The notes beneath the pieces are model-generated. The model searched no databases. It had not been told where the DNA came from and saw nothing but the letters and a program-made list of their open reading frames with translations. From PVC group bacterium (GTDB taxonomy: Bacteria; Verrucomicrobiota; Kiritimatiellia; CAIKKV01; CAITUY01): a stretch of 57,033 nt of DNA. A program made the position numbers and the translations under genes. The stretch is taken from assembly GCA_945890715.1 (NCBI GenBank), contig CAMDCX010000009.1, positions 1 through 57,033 on the forward strand. The letters are read 5' to 3'. Shown here piece by piece: positions 1 to 9,403 of the stretch (within the stretch, counting starts at the first letter, position 1; every line of letters begins with the position of its first letter).

Positions 1-112
1 TGAATTGGTCGAACAAATTGCCGCCCTTGTCGTCACAAATAATAAAAGCGGGGAAATCTTTGACTTCGATTTTGCGCACGGCTTCCATGCCCAATTCTTC
101 AAAATCCACCAT
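1..112 (-). pseudogene. C-terminal fragment of class I fumarate hydratase
   Basis: Read leftward off the window edge, the peptide contains the blocks [21 protein letters not shown] and DDKGGNLF, the conserved C-terminal end of iron-sulfur fumarases (class I, or the beta subunit of the split enzyme). Only about 37 residues are present. The DNA on the N-terminal side (113-286) shows no fumarase-like sequence in any minus-strand frame, so the gene seems to have lost its body rather than being cut only by the window edge. A Met at 112 opens the fragment but is probably not a real start. A true stop lies outside the window. The 113-286 stretch otherwise holds nothing I recognise. Confidence 0.55.
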
Positions 113-286
113 CTGACCTTCTCCCGAGAGCCTGTATAGTCCCTGTCGCGGCGCACAGCGCCCCTCCCACAAAGAACAAAGTTTGGAGCCGAAGACGGTT
201 CTACCCCCTCGTTAGTAACCCCTTACTTTTTGCCCGCGCTTGTACTTGTGACGACGCTCTGGTTTTGATAGAGATTCAACACCGTA

Positions 287-2284
287 ATGAACACGCCTAA
301 CAACCAGAAGCGAATTGATGATCTGGAAGTTGCCAATCTTGAATTAGCCGCCATCAACGCCGAACTGAAGGCCAGTGAACAAAAATATCGCCGCCTCTTC
401 GAATCCATGATGGACGCCTACGTGAGCGTGGATATGGCGGGTCACATTCTGGAAACCAATCACTCCTATCAGACCATGCTAGGCTACTCGGAAGCCGAGC
501 TCAAGTCGTTGACATACTCGGATCTGACTCCGGAAAAATGGCACGCCACCGAATCCAGGATTGTCAAAGAACAGGTCATTCCGCTTGGCTATTCCATTGC
601 CTATGAAAAGGAATATAAAAGGAAAGACGGCACTCTCTTCCCCATTGAACTTCGCACATTCCTGCTCCGAGACGATTCAGGACAGCCCTTTGGAATGTGG
701 GCTATCATTCGCGACATCACGGAACGCAAGCGTACGGAAGCGGTGCTACACGAGGCTGAATGGAAGTTCCAGGCGCTATTTACAAAAGGCCCCATCGGTG
801 TGGCCTACCATGAAATGATCTATGATAAGGCGGGGAAACCGGTCGATTACCGATTCCTTGATGCGAACGAATGTTATCTGGAACTAACCGGTGTCGACCC
901 ACGCGGAAAAACCGTCAGGCAGGCTTTTCCGGGAATCGAAAATGATCCCTTTGACTGGATCGGAACTTTCGGCCGTGTCGCCAGGACAGGTGAACAGTTA
1001 CGCATCGAACAGTATTTCAAGACCAATAATCGCTGGTATGACTTGGTCGCGTACCAGTACAAGCCCGATCATTTCGTCGCGGCATTCCAGGAAATTACCG
1101 CCCGTAAACAGGCGGAAGCGGAGCGAGCCAAGCTGACAGAGCAATTGACACAGGCCCAGAAGATGGAATCGGTGGGTCGGCTGGCAGGCGGCGTGGCCCA
1201 CGACTTCAATAACATGCTGGGGGTCATCCTCGGTCATGTCGAAATGGCCATGGATCAGGTGAAGAAATCCGACCCGCTTTATTCCGATCTCACGGAAATC
1301 CAAAAGGCGGCACAACGCTCAGCCGATCTTACCCGGCAACTCCTGGCTTTCGGCCGCAAGCAGTTCATCGTGCCCGAAGTACTCGCCCTGAACGAGACCG
1401 TGGCGGGCATGCTAAAGATGCTGCACCGGCTCATTGGCGAGAATATCAACCTGGTCTGGCAACCCGGGCCGACCCTATGGCAGGTCAAAATGGATCCCTC
1501 GCAAATCGACCAGATCCTGATCAACCTGTGCGTCAATGCCCGGGACGCCATCGCGGGAATCGGCAGCGTGACGATTGAGACAGAAAACAAACTTTTCACC
1601 GAAGCCGAGTGCGCCCACAATACCGTGGATATCCCGGGCGAGTATGTACTGCTCTCTGTGAGCGACTCCGGGTGCGGTATGGAAAAGGAAATGTTGCCCC
1701 TTCTTTTCGAACCGTTTTTCACAACCAAGGGTGTAGGCAAAGGCACGGGCCTCGGCTTGTCCACGGTCTACGGTATTGTCAAACAGAACAACGGCTTCAT
1801 CACCGTCTACAGCGAGCCCGGGCATGGCACAACCTTTAAGATCTACCTGCCCCGGCATGCGGGTCGGCGGGAACCGGCCGTCGCACCAAACCCTGAGCTA
1901 CCTGCCCAACGCGGGAGCGAAACCATCCTGCTGGTGGAAGACGAGCCGACCATGATGACCATGACAACGGTTATGCTTGAGAAACAGGGCTATACGGTGC
2001 TCCCGGCAATCACTCCGGGCATCGCCATACGTCTGGCTCATGAACATGCCGATATCATCGCCCTCATGATTACCGACGTGATCATGCCCGAAATGAACGG
2101 CCGGGATCTTGCCAGGACTCTGCGAACACTCTACCCCACCCTCAAATGCCTGTTCATGTCGGCCTATACCGCAAATGTCATTGCCATCCAGGGAATCCTC
2201 GACCCCGGCGCGCAGTTCATCCAGAAGCCTTTCTCCCGGAATGAATTCGCCGCCAAAGTCAGGGAAGTCCTGGATAATCAATAA
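287..2284 (+). CDS. hybrid PAS sensor histidine kinase with C-terminal receiver
   Basis: Two-component signalling protein of 665 residues, with no membrane segment visible, so probably cytoplasmic. A short coiled coil leads into a first PAS/PAC pair (about 30-150, ending in the usual DITERKRTE linker), then a second PAS-like domain (about 155-272). The HisKA helix carries GGVAHDFNN with the phospho-acceptor His305. The ATPase domain shows the N box (NLCVNARDA), SDSGCGM and GKGTGLGLS. A receiver domain starts near 545 (LLVEDEP) with acceptor Asp597 in MITDVIMPEMNG. This order is typical of soluble PAS hybrid kinases. The ligand is unknown, and no partner regulator lies next to it. It ends 30 bases from the convergent YjjJ-like gene; a GAGGAG/CTCCTC hairpin sits between the stops but lacks a T-run. 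Confidence 0.93.
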   Translation: MNTPNNQKRIDDLEVANLELAAINAELKASEQKYRRLFESMMDAYVSVDMAGHILETNHSYQTMLGYSEAELKSLTYSDLTPEKWHATESRIVKEQVIPLGYSIAYEKEYKRKDGTLFPIELRTFLLRDDSGQPFGMWAIIRDITERKRTEAVLHEAEWKFQALFTKGPIGVAYHEMIYDKAGKPVDYRFLDANECYLELTGVDPRGKTVRQAFPGIENDPFDWIGTFGRVARTGEQLRIEQYFKTNNRWYDLVAYQYKPDHFVAAFQEITARKQAEAERAKLTEQLTQAQKMESVGRLAGGVAHDFNNMLGVILGHVEMAMDQVKKSDPLYSDLTEIQKAAQRSADLTRQLLAFGRKQFIVPEVLALNETVAGMLKMLHRLIGENINLVWQPGPTLWQVKMDPSQIDQILINLCVNARDAIAGIGSVTIETENKLFTEAECAHNTVDIPGEYVLLSVSDSGCGMEKEMLPLLFEPFFTTKGVGKGTGLGLSTVYGIVKQNNGFITVYSEPGHGTTFKIYLPRHAGRREPAVAPNPELPAQRGSETILLVEDEPTMMTMTTVMLEKQGYTVLPAITPGIAIRLAHEHADIIALMITDVIMPEMNGRDLARTLRTLYPTLKCLFMSAYTANVIAIQGILDPGAQFIQKPFSRNEFAAKVREVLDNQ

Positions 2285-2314
2285 GCCCCTCCTGCCTACG
2301 CCGAGGAGTTCTCC

Positions 2315-3703
2315 TCATTGGCGATTTCCGAACTGGTGGCGGTGAGAGGCGATTATCGTCGCGTTGCTCCTGGCGATCATTTTGAAGGAATCCGAAAACA
2401 AAGAATCGCCGGAAACCCGGATCCAAAACAACTCCGCCAACTCACTTGCCTGTGACCAAACCCGCAAAAACTCAGGCGGAGGCGGGGGCGGCGTAACAGG
2501 ACGATCTGTCAGCTCACCTTCCAGCCCGGGCCGATAGAACATCGGAAGCATGTCGTAACAGGGAGCCAAAGCAAGAGGACGCCCCTTTCCCAGAAATAAA
2601 CTGATGTTGCCATAATGCATGTCCGTATTCCCGATCATCACGCCAAACCACCACAATAGGGACATCTGTTCGGCATCCTGCCCCGTCAACCACCCTCCAC
2701 GTACAAGACGATCTGACGCCAAAGTCCAGGGCGTATCCATCCGTCCCCAAAACGCCGCATCCAGTGCGAACAAGGAGACCAGTCCACGACGGCCATGCAA
2801 ACCCACCCGGTCAAACCGGATGGATTCAAGAAATCGACGTCCTCCGGAATCGATCAACCGCGTTTGCGCGGCGGCAATGCCGTGCTCCCTGAGTAAAATG
2901 GAAGCGCAGTGTTCCGCCGCAAGCAAATCGGCCCACCGCTGATCCTCGGGCCGCCCGGAACGGCCGTTGAATTTAACAATGACATGCCGCACCGCTCCCT
3001 CAGGAGATTCCACCGTTGCGGTGAATTTCGGTTGCTCACCCGCCGCAGAGGATCCAGGCCACTCACCGGCCAGCGTGGCTTGCGCCCGTTCCCTGTAGGT
3101 CTCGGCGCAACGCTCCTCAGGAATAACCCGCACCCCTGAAATCCTGCGTTCCTGAACCGTATCCAACATGGTATTCCCCAGAACAAAGGAACCTTGGAGA
3201 TCATGGCCATAGCGAACCAGAGCCAAAATAACATCGTCAGATCGCCATACCCGAGGATCCTGAGGTAATCCAAGCTCCTGGCCATATTGCCTTGCGAACG
3301 TGCGACCCAGAAACCCCTGTGGCCGAAGATCATCCAGAAACCAAGGCAGATCCGGATAAAGACCGGACGGAAATAGATTACCCCTCAAGGACTCCCAAGG
3401 CGTGTCCTGAAGAAAACCGCATTGCCTCGCCTCAAAGGCACACAACCGGCCAACATGATGAGCCTGCCCCGCCTCATCAATCTCATAAAGCGGCCAGGAC
3501 TCCCCGATCGTCCCAATCTCCCGACTCAAGGCATACCGCACTGCCCGCGCCTTCCCCAAACGCACAAGCCGATGGGGATCAATCTTTCCAAGAACCCGGG
3601 AAAGGGTCGGCTGACTCACACCCAAAGCGACCGAAAGGTCGATCGCTGAAAGCGCCCCCCTTCGCCGAAGTTCAAATTCCACTTTTGACACATGATTAGG
3701 CAT
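2315..3703 (-). CDS. yjjJ: HipA-family serine/threonine kinase, YjjJ type
   Basis: 462 residues. Residues 16-40 form a helix-turn-helix (ALSAIDLSVALGVSQPTLS), and the rest is a HipA kinase fold: GEQPKF at 222-227, a lysine in VIVKF (244), the catalytic loop GNTDMHYGN (358-366, Asp361) and the metal-binding CYDMLPM (Asp384). HipA toxins normally depend on a separate HipB repressor; here, as in Escherichia coli YjjJ, the DNA-binding domain is fused and no hipB gene is adjacent. HipA relatives phosphorylate targets such as glutamyl-tRNA synthetase; the target here is unknown. All catalytic motifs are intact, so the enzyme should be active. The upstream region is very AT-rich with iterated GAATAGATA motifs, suggesting autoregulation. 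Confidence 0.88.
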   Translation of the reverse strand: MPNHVSKVEFELRRRGALSAIDLSVALGVSQPTLSRVLGKIDPHRLVRLGKARAVRYALSREIGTIGESWPLYEIDEAGQAHHVGRLCAFEARQCGFLQDTPWESLRGNLFPSGLYPDLPWFLDDLRPQGFLGRTFARQYGQELGLPQDPRVWRSDDVILALVRYGHDLQGSFVLGNTMLDTVQERRISGVRVIPEERCAETYRERAQATLAGEWPGSSAAGEQPKFTATVESPEGAVRHVIVKFNGRSGRPEDQRWADLLAAEHCASILLREHGIAAAQTRLIDSGGRRFLESIRFDRVGLHGRRGLVSLFALDAAFWGRMDTPWTLASDRLVRGGWLTGQDAEQMSLLWWFGVMIGNTDMHYGNISLFLGKGRPLALAPCYDMLPMFYRPGLEGELTDRPVTPPPPPPEFLRVWSQASELAELFWIRVSGDSLFSDSFKMIARSNATIIASHRHQFGNRQ

Positions 3704-3796
3704 ATATGAATAGATACTTATCGCTTTTACATGTTTATAATATGTGTTTTACGAATATATTCAAGTATTTTTGAATAGATAGTGAATAGATATATT
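3704..3796 (-). promoter_or_regulatory. AT-rich iterated operator region of the yjjJ-like gene
   Basis: This gap contains three copies of GAATAGATA (3708-3716, 3773-3781, 3784-3792), a 10-bp palindrome GAATATATTC (3753-3762) and a dyad with 7-bp arms TATTCAA/TTGAATA (3758-3777). Its composition is far more AT-rich than the flanking genes. The HTH-HipA protein is the obvious candidate to bind here. The ABC permease ends at the left border of this gap, and I see no clear terminator for it. Confidence 0.5.
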
Positions 3797-5467
3797 TCAG
3801 AACCTGAAAAGAGAACCGAGTTTTCGACCTAGCAAGATGGCCGCCGCACCCAGTGTACAGGCGAGAAAGAGCATCGCCCACACCCCGAAGGCGCACGCCA
3901 GGAACGTCCCCTGCCCCAACACTTGCGAGAGTTCGAAAATTGCCTTGGTAATGGGATAGGTCGCCGCCTTCTGGGCGAGGATCAGGGAGTCGGATACTTC
4001 CAACATCGAGAACCCGAACACAAACAGGACGCCCACCACCACATTGGCCGCAATCAGCGGAATGGTGATCCGGCGGAGCACCGTCAGTCGGCTGGCCCCC
4101 AGATTGCGAGCCGCCTCCTCCAACACGACCGGAGTCTGCTCCAGCCCGGCACACACCGCCCTGACCAGATACGGCAACCGCCGGATGGCATAGGCCGCAG
4201 CCAGCAACAGGGTCGGATTATTGACCGGATCAAACAGAGTGTTCAGCCACGGATATCTCGCACACATTCCCAGATACCCAAAGGCGATGACAATGCCGGG
4301 CACCGCCAGAGGCACCATGATCATCAGGTCGAACACCGGCGTCCATCGTGATTTCCAGCGGACCAGAAGCAATGCCGCCGGAATACCTGTCGCCACACAA
4401 ATGAGCATGGCCAGTGAGGAATATTTCAGACTGTTGAGAATGCTGGGAACCACAATCTCATGCGACAACGCTCCCTGAAAATGCATCAGCGTCCAGCCAC
4501 TGGGCAACACGGTTCCGTACCAGTCGGCCGAAAACGCCATGGCCACCAAGGCCAGATGCGGCAACCCGGCGGCGAGGGTGATAAGCCCAAACACCCCCGC
4601 CGCCAGCCAGCCGCGAAGTCCCGTCAAGAACTTGGCCGCACGCCCACCGGCTCCTTTCATCAACATCGCCCCATCAGTGCCCCCACCTTTCAGGAACCAC
4701 CGGCTGGCTGCGTACAGCCCGCCTGAAAAAAGCAACAACAGCGCCACCAGGGCGTACGGCATGGGATTACCATCCAACTCGGTGATGCCATTGAAAATCT
4801 GAACTGTGGTGACTCGGTTGTAGCCCAGCATCAACGGCGTCCCCAACTCGGTGAAACTCCAGATCAGAACAAGGCTGCCGCCCGCAAATAAGCCGGGGCG
4901 GATCAGGGGAAGAGTGACCCGGCTCAAACGTCTCCACCTGCCTGCTCCCAGATTTCGGGCGGCTTCCTCCATGGAGGGGTCTACATTCGCCAGCGCGGTC
5001 ACCACATTCAGGTAAAGAATCGGATACAGGTGCAACGCCTCAATCACACAGACCGCATAGAAACGGCCGTCCCCGCCCAGCCAGTCCACCGGCCCCACCG
5101 AAAGCGCACCGAGCAGGGTATTCACCACACCGTAATGCCCGAAGATCTGTTGAAACCCCAATGCCCCGACAAAGGGCGGCAGAATCATGGGAATCATCAT
5201 GAGCCCGTTCACGAGGGATTTCCCCGGAAACTCGAACCGGTCAAACAGCAACGCCGGGGGAAGGGCAATGAGAAACACCAGGCCGGTCGTGACCAGCGCG
5301 ATCTTAAACGCATTCAAAAGACCTTCCCGGTAAAGGGGCGAGGCCAATGCCTCGACGATGAGAGCGGGGCTCAAGCCACGGGAAAGCACTGCGTAGAGCG
5401 GTACCGCCATAAACATGACAAAGAACAGCCACAGCCACACCATAAAAATCAGGCGCAACGGTTTCAT
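3797..5467 (-). CDS. ABC transporter permease, fused double domain (ferric-iron type)
   Basis: 556 residues with about 12 hydrophobic segments in two homologous halves, each carrying the permease EAA loop (EEAARNLGAGRWRRLSRVTLP in the first half, EEAARNLGASRLTVLRRIT in the second). Double-length permeases of this type belong to the FbpB/AfuB and related importers for Fe3+, and to some importers for phosphonates or thiamine. It is the last gene of a three-gene importer operon; its start overlaps the stop of the binding-protein gene by 4 bases (ATGA), indicating translational coupling. Substrate assignment is inference from family only. Confidence 0.9.
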   Translation of the reverse strand: MKPLRLIFMVWLWLFFVMFMAVPLYAVLSRGLSPALIVEALASPLYREGLLNAFKIALVTTGLVFLIALPPALLFDRFEFPGKSLVNGLMMIPMILPPFVGALGFQQIFGHYGVVNTLLGALSVGPVDWLGGDGRFYAVCVIEALHLYPILYLNVVTALANVDPSMEEAARNLGAGRWRRLSRVTLPLIRPGLFAGGSLVLIWSFTELGTPLMLGYNRVTTVQIFNGITELDGNPMPYALVALLLLFSGGLYAASRWFLKGGGTDGAMLMKGAGGRAAKFLTGLRGWLAAGVFGLITLAAGLPHLALVAMAFSADWYGTVLPSGWTLMHFQGALSHEIVVPSILNSLKYSSLAMLICVATGIPAALLLVRWKSRWTPVFDLMIMVPLAVPGIVIAFGYLGMCARYPWLNTLFDPVNNPTLLLAAAYAIRRLPYLVRAVCAGLEQTPVVLEEAARNLGASRLTVLRRITIPLIAANVVVGVLFVFGFSMLEVSDSLILAQKAATYPITKAIFELSQVLGQGTFLACAFGVWAMLFLACTLGAAAILLGRKLGSLFRF

Positions 5468-6933
5468 TGTCCAGACCTCGCCAAACGGGCGGCATCACGG
5501 TAGGCCTGCCGGGCCGACTCACTCCACTCCCGCTGGGTTTTCAACACGTCCCGAGCCAATGGATTGGCCAAAGCACGGCGACAGGACTCAAGGTCACGAT
5601 ACCCGAAAGGCAAAGCGTTAAAACGTGCCATGGCCAGGGGAACCGCCGTCGGCCCGCCCGCCCGGAGTATCTCACTCCAGGCTTCCCGCATTTCCGGCAG
5701 GGAATCCAGGGCGACACATTTGATGACAATCCGGAGCAGGTTGAAATATTTTGCCGTCCATTCCGGATGATAGGCAAATCCCGCACAGCGTTCATACAGA
5801 TTCACATCCGCATCCGATCGGTACTGGCCGTGCTGCGGCTGGTAAAGTTCCTTGCGGATCGGCAGCCGGCGCAGGGCATAACGCCGGGGCCCGCCGGGCG
5901 CCCCGACCTTGTAATTCCAAAGCTTCTGGCCTTCCTCGGACAACACAAACTCGATGAACGCCACGGCACTGTTCCGGTTCGGCGCACCTCGCAACAATTG
6001 AATGGGATCGGCAGTCACCGAGGTGCCGTTGGTCGGGCTCAAAAACAGAAGTCGTTCCGCCCCCCCGCTTTGAACGGCCGACCACTCGGCCTCACTGCGG
6101 CCATAAAAATCAATGCAGATCCCGGCCACCGAGGCACCGGCCGCCGTCTCATGCGCCACCTTGCTGGCAGAATCCGTGACCGTCCGACTGTTGGCTGCAA
6201 TCCGTTTGATCAGGTTGATCCCGTTGGCCCAGCCCTGATCCACTCCCTGCCCCGCCGCCACGGCCGCCGCGATCTGTTGCTGAACCATCAACTCATAACA
6301 TTTGTTGACCGAGCCAGATTTCGTCGGATCCGCAATCACGAGGGTTCCAAAAAAACGGGGCTCCCCCAGCGATTCCCACCCTGACGGCGGCGTGGCCTCG
6401 GAAAGCACCGCCAGCCTTTGCCGGTTCCAGCAGATGCCGAATGACGACAAACAAACGCCGTAATAGCGCCCGGCGGGATCGTAAAAGATTTCGCCGCCAA
6501 ACCGCTGCGGCATGACGTCATCCCTGAACCACTCGGGATGAAGCCGCTGAATCCCGGCATCCACGGCATAGCCCTTTTCCGCCTGGCGGTGATGATCGTA
6601 CTGCCCTCCTCCAAAAAAAAGATCCACCCCGATTCCGGCATCGCGCGACTTGGAAGATTCAAAGCGATCCGCGATATAGCGGACAATATCCGAGGTACCG
6701 CCCGGGGTCCGCCATTCCACGCTCACTTCCCGCCCGAACCGCGCCCGGTAATACTCCCGGAACACACGCCCGATTTCGTAGCGGATGCCCTCCGAATGCG
6801 GCGTGAGAATAACCACCCGATCCCCTGTTCCCCCAAGGCCGGACCCGGCCTCCGTTTTGGCGGGACGCATCAGGACAGGAATGGCCACCAGAACGGCCAG
6901 AGGCAGGAACGCCAAAATCAGCTTTCGCCACAT
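5464..6933 (-). CDS. ABC transporter extracellular solute-binding protein
   Basis: 489 residues, longer than typical FbpA proteins (about 340). An N-terminal hydrophobic stretch (about residues 4-22) is an uncleaved anchor or signal peptide; no lipobox cysteine is evident. The start of the mature part (VVILTPHSEGIRYEIGRVF) and the later GGTSDIVRYIADRF block match periplasmic binding proteins of the iron/spermidine type (family 1/6). The stop codon overlaps the downstream permease, and the start follows the ATPase stop directly (6934/6933), so the order ATPase, binding protein, permease forms one tightly packed unit. A ferric chelate is a plausible substrate, but tyrosine ligands cannot be assigned from sequence alone. 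Confidence 0.85.
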   Translation of the reverse strand: MWRKLILAFLPLAVLVAIPVLMRPAKTEAGSGLGGTGDRVVILTPHSEGIRYEIGRVFREYYRARFGREVSVEWRTPGGTSDIVRYIADRFESSKSRDAGIGVDLFFGGGQYDHHRQAEKGYAVDAGIQRLHPEWFRDDVMPQRFGGEIFYDPAGRYYGVCLSSFGICWNRQRLAVLSEATPPSGWESLGEPRFFGTLVIADPTKSGSVNKCYELMVQQQIAAAVAAGQGVDQGWANGINLIKRIAANSRTVTDSASKVAHETAAGASVAGICIDFYGRSEAEWSAVQSGGAERLLFLSPTNGTSVTADPIQLLRGAPNRNSAVAFIEFVLSEEGQKLWNYKVGAPGGPRRYALRRLPIRKELYQPQHGQYRSDADVNLYERCAGFAYHPEWTAKYFNLLRIVIKCVALDSLPEMREAWSEILRAGGPTAVPLAMARFNALPFGYRDLESCRRALANPLARDVLKTQREWSESARQAYRDAARLARSGQ

Positions 6934-7995
6934 TTAGGGTGCCTCCAGAAGATAAATCTGCTCCGGCTCAATGGCCACCTGAATCATCCCGCCCGCCTCA
7001 CGGCGAGGCGGACAAAGCTCATGCGCGGTCAACCGGCAATCCCCGGCGGTCAATTCCCAAATTCCCGCCTCCCCGAGAAACGCACCCTGCTCCAATCGGG
7101 CCTGAAAACAATTCACACCCCCGACCGAACCGAGCCGCACCGTTTCGGGCCTGACCAGTGCCGTCAGCCGGTCACCCGGATGTGTGGCAAAGGACGGCTT
7201 CCCCGCCATCATCTCCCCAAAGGGCGTATCGAGTTTGCAGGATCCGTTCACGAGGGCCGTCACCGTTACCGGGAAGAGGTTGGCTGAGCCCATGAATTCG
7301 GCGACGAACCGGGTTGCGGGGGCACGATACAACATTTCAGGGGATCCGATCTGTTCCAGACAGCCCTGATGCAACACGGCAATCCGGTCTCCCATGCTTA
7401 ACGCCTCGCGCCGGTCATGGGTAACATAGACGGCCGTCAGGCCGGTGGACTTGCAAATGCGACGGATCTCGCTCCGCATGGTATCCCGCAATTTGGCATC
7501 GAGATTGGACAGCGGTTCATCGAGGAGAAGCAATCTAGGCTTGAAGGCAATGGCGCGGGCCAGAGCCACCCGTTGCTGCTGGCCGCCCGACAGCGAGGCC
7601 GGCTTGCGTTCCCTATAGTCAGCCATCTTGACCTGATCGAGCGCCTCCATCACCTGCTTTTCCCGCATTTCTCCGCGAATTTTCCGGGACTCAAGACCGA
7701 AGGCCACATTCTCAAAGACCGTCATGTGCGGCCACAGCGCATAGTTCTGAAAAACGAGACCTGCGTCCCGCTTCTCGGGCGCCAAACGGGTCACATCCTG
7801 TCCATCAAATTCAATCGTCCCCGAGTCAGGCTGCAGAAACCCAGCGAGCAAACGCAAAAGGGTTGTCTTACCGCATCCGCTGGGCCCCAGCAGGAAGAAA
7901 AGCTCCCCGGGCTGAACCGTCAGGCTGATATCCTTTAAAACAGGAACCCCGGCCGTATAGGTTTTCCCGACCCCCTTGAGTTCAACTTTAATCAT
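6934..7995 (-). CDS. ABC transporter ATP-binding protein (FbpC/PotA-like)
   Basis: 353 residues. Walker A GPSGCGKTT, signature LSGGQQQRVALARAIA and Walker B LLLLDEPLSNLDAKL are intact, followed by the switch histidine (YVTHDRREAL) and a C-terminal TOBE-like extension from about residue 240. This architecture belongs to the importer subfamily containing FbpC, PotA and CysA. The start is supported by an AAAGGA ribosome-binding site about 8 bases upstream. It lies 27 bases after the Fic gene in the same direction, so the importer could be read from the Fic promoter; no separate strong promoter is visible in that gap. Confidence 0.92.
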   Translation of the reverse strand: MIKVELKGVGKTYTAGVPVLKDISLTVQPGELFFLLGPSGCGKTTLLRLLAGFLQPDSGTIEFDGQDVTRLAPEKRDAGLVFQNYALWPHMTVFENVAFGLESRKIRGEMREKQVMEALDQVKMADYRERKPASLSGGQQQRVALARAIAFKPRLLLLDEPLSNLDAKLRDTMRSEIRRICKSTGLTAVYVTHDRREALSMGDRIAVLHQGCLEQIGSPEMLYRAPATRFVAEFMGSANLFPVTVTALVNGSCKLDTPFGEMMAGKPSFATHPGDRLTALVRPETVRLGSVGGVNCFQARLEQGAFLGEAGIWELTAGDCRLTAHELCPPRREAGGMIQVAIEPEQIYLLEAP

Positions 7996-8022
7996 GGTGT
8001 CGTGTCCTTTTCATAATCAAAA

Positions 8023-9396
8023 TCAATGCCACGTCGCGTGCCAAACCTGATACTCAGAAAGACGCAAACGATAACGCGCGATATTCCCCTCATGGAGCGC
8101 CATGAGTTCGGTTTCCGCCACTTCAACGAGGCGACTCCTGTCGCTTCCATTCGCCTTTTCAAAAGCGAGGCGTTGAATCAATGACCCGGCCGCCTTCTTG
8201 TCAAGCCGACCCCTGACAACAGTGGAAACCATGTCAGCCAGTTCCTGCCGGTACCGCAACCGGAACGGATCCGGCTCTCCCAGCGACTGACGCACAGCGG
8301 AATAACGCGCACACGAGCGCTCGTAGGCCCAGACGAACACATCGCGCAGAAATTCCACGCGCGTCAGCTCATAGACCCCGAGAATACCACGGGTATAGTC
8401 CTGTTCGGGAACATCCACAAAAGAAAGCGGACAGACGTTCGCACGGATCAAAGGAATGTTGGCCGCTAGCCGGGACACACGCTTGTTGACATCCTCGAAT
8501 GGCTGAAGATAGGGCAGATGCACCATGACGAAGAATGCTTTCTCAAAGACATCCTCAACCGCATCGGCCGTATGGAGCACCTGTTCAAAGCATTCATCAA
8601 TCACCTGCGGCCCGTACAGGGGCTGAAAAACGGTTCCCGTAATGCCCACCCCTTTTGAACGGACTCGTCCACAGGCCTGTGGATCGGACAGGAGATTCTC
8701 CGAAAGCAACGCGTGCAAATTGCATAGGGTGTAGCGATTGAACCCGATCTCTGAACCCGCCTCCACCAGCAGTTCAATGGCCGCCTTGTGATTCAGGATC
8801 ATCTGCGCCTCACGCACATTCCGCCCCTCGGCATTCTCCCCAAATTCCAATAGCCGTTCTGTCTCCAACAACGAATAGGTATTGCCTTCCAACCGGCTGG
8901 AATTCCAGGACAGATCAATCAACAGACGATTGAGGACCTGACGCACATAGGTACCTGGAGGCAACCGCACATCCGGGACAGCGCCAAGAGATGCAAGATA
9001 CGCCCGTATTTCAGCAGTCAAATAGAATGATTCATTAGGCCGATACCGGTCGAGAAAAGCCCGGTCATATCCAACAGGCTTCCGGCTGGATATCGGCAAC
9101 GCGACACGATCCCTGATTGCTTCAGCCTCAGGGGAATATCGGATCCCACCTGTAACAGGCGTAGACGTCACCGCTTCTCTTTCAGGCCGGGGAAGGCGGT
9201 AGCGGCGACCACGACCCTCACTCTCGGGGATCAACCGATTCTCGCAGACAAGCATGGCAATACGGCGTTGTAATGTCCGGCGTGGTACCGTGTGGTCAAG
9301 AGCCACCCCTATTTCATCAATCGAGGCAGAGTCGGGAAAACGGGCCACTGCTTGAAGTATAACGAGCTGTAGGCTTTCTGATATAGTTTTTGGCAT
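8023..9396 (-). CDS. Fic-domain protein with N-terminal winged HTH, catalytic His replaced
   Basis: 457 residues. An N-terminal winged-helix region (about 10-60) is followed by a Fic fold. The inhibitory motif is present as S166-x3-E170-G171 before the core. The core reads LQPFEDVNKRVSR (297-309): compared with the canonical HPFxDGNKRxxR, the catalytic histidine is Gln298 and the glycine is Val303, while the phosphate-binding Asn304, Lys305, Arg306 and Arg309 remain. I recall close homologues sharing this Q form, so it may be a distinct subfamily rather than decay. AMPylation by the standard mechanism is unlikely. Two operator-like dyads lie directly upstream, and a CATAAT -10 box ends 7 bases before the ATG. 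Fic proteins with HTH domains often regulate themselves. Confidence 0.85.
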   Translation of the reverse strand: MPKTISESLQLVILQAVARFPDSASIDEIGVALDHTVPRRTLQRRIAMLVCENRLIPESEGRGRRYRLPRPEREAVTSTPVTGGIRYSPEAEAIRDRVALPISSRKPVGYDRAFLDRYRPNESFYLTAEIRAYLASLGAVPDVRLPPGTYVRQVLNRLLIDLSWNSSRLEGNTYSLLETERLLEFGENAEGRNVREAQMILNHKAAIELLVEAGSEIGFNRYTLCNLHALLSENLLSDPQACGRVRSKGVGITGTVFQPLYGPQVIDECFEQVLHTADAVEDVFEKAFFVMVHLPYLQPFEDVNKRVSRLAANIPLIRANVCPLSFVDVPEQDYTRGILGVYELTRVEFLRDVFVWAYERSCARYSAVRQSLGEPDPFRLRYRQELADMVSTVVRGRLDKKAAGSLIQRLAFEKANGSDRSRLVEVAETELMALHEGNIARYRLRLSEYQVWHATWH

Positions 9397-9403
9397 GGGA
9401 TAT

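Noticed and set aside
5467-6384. 305-codon plus-strand frame opposite the binding-protein gene
   Set aside because: Shadow of the minus-strand solute-binding protein.
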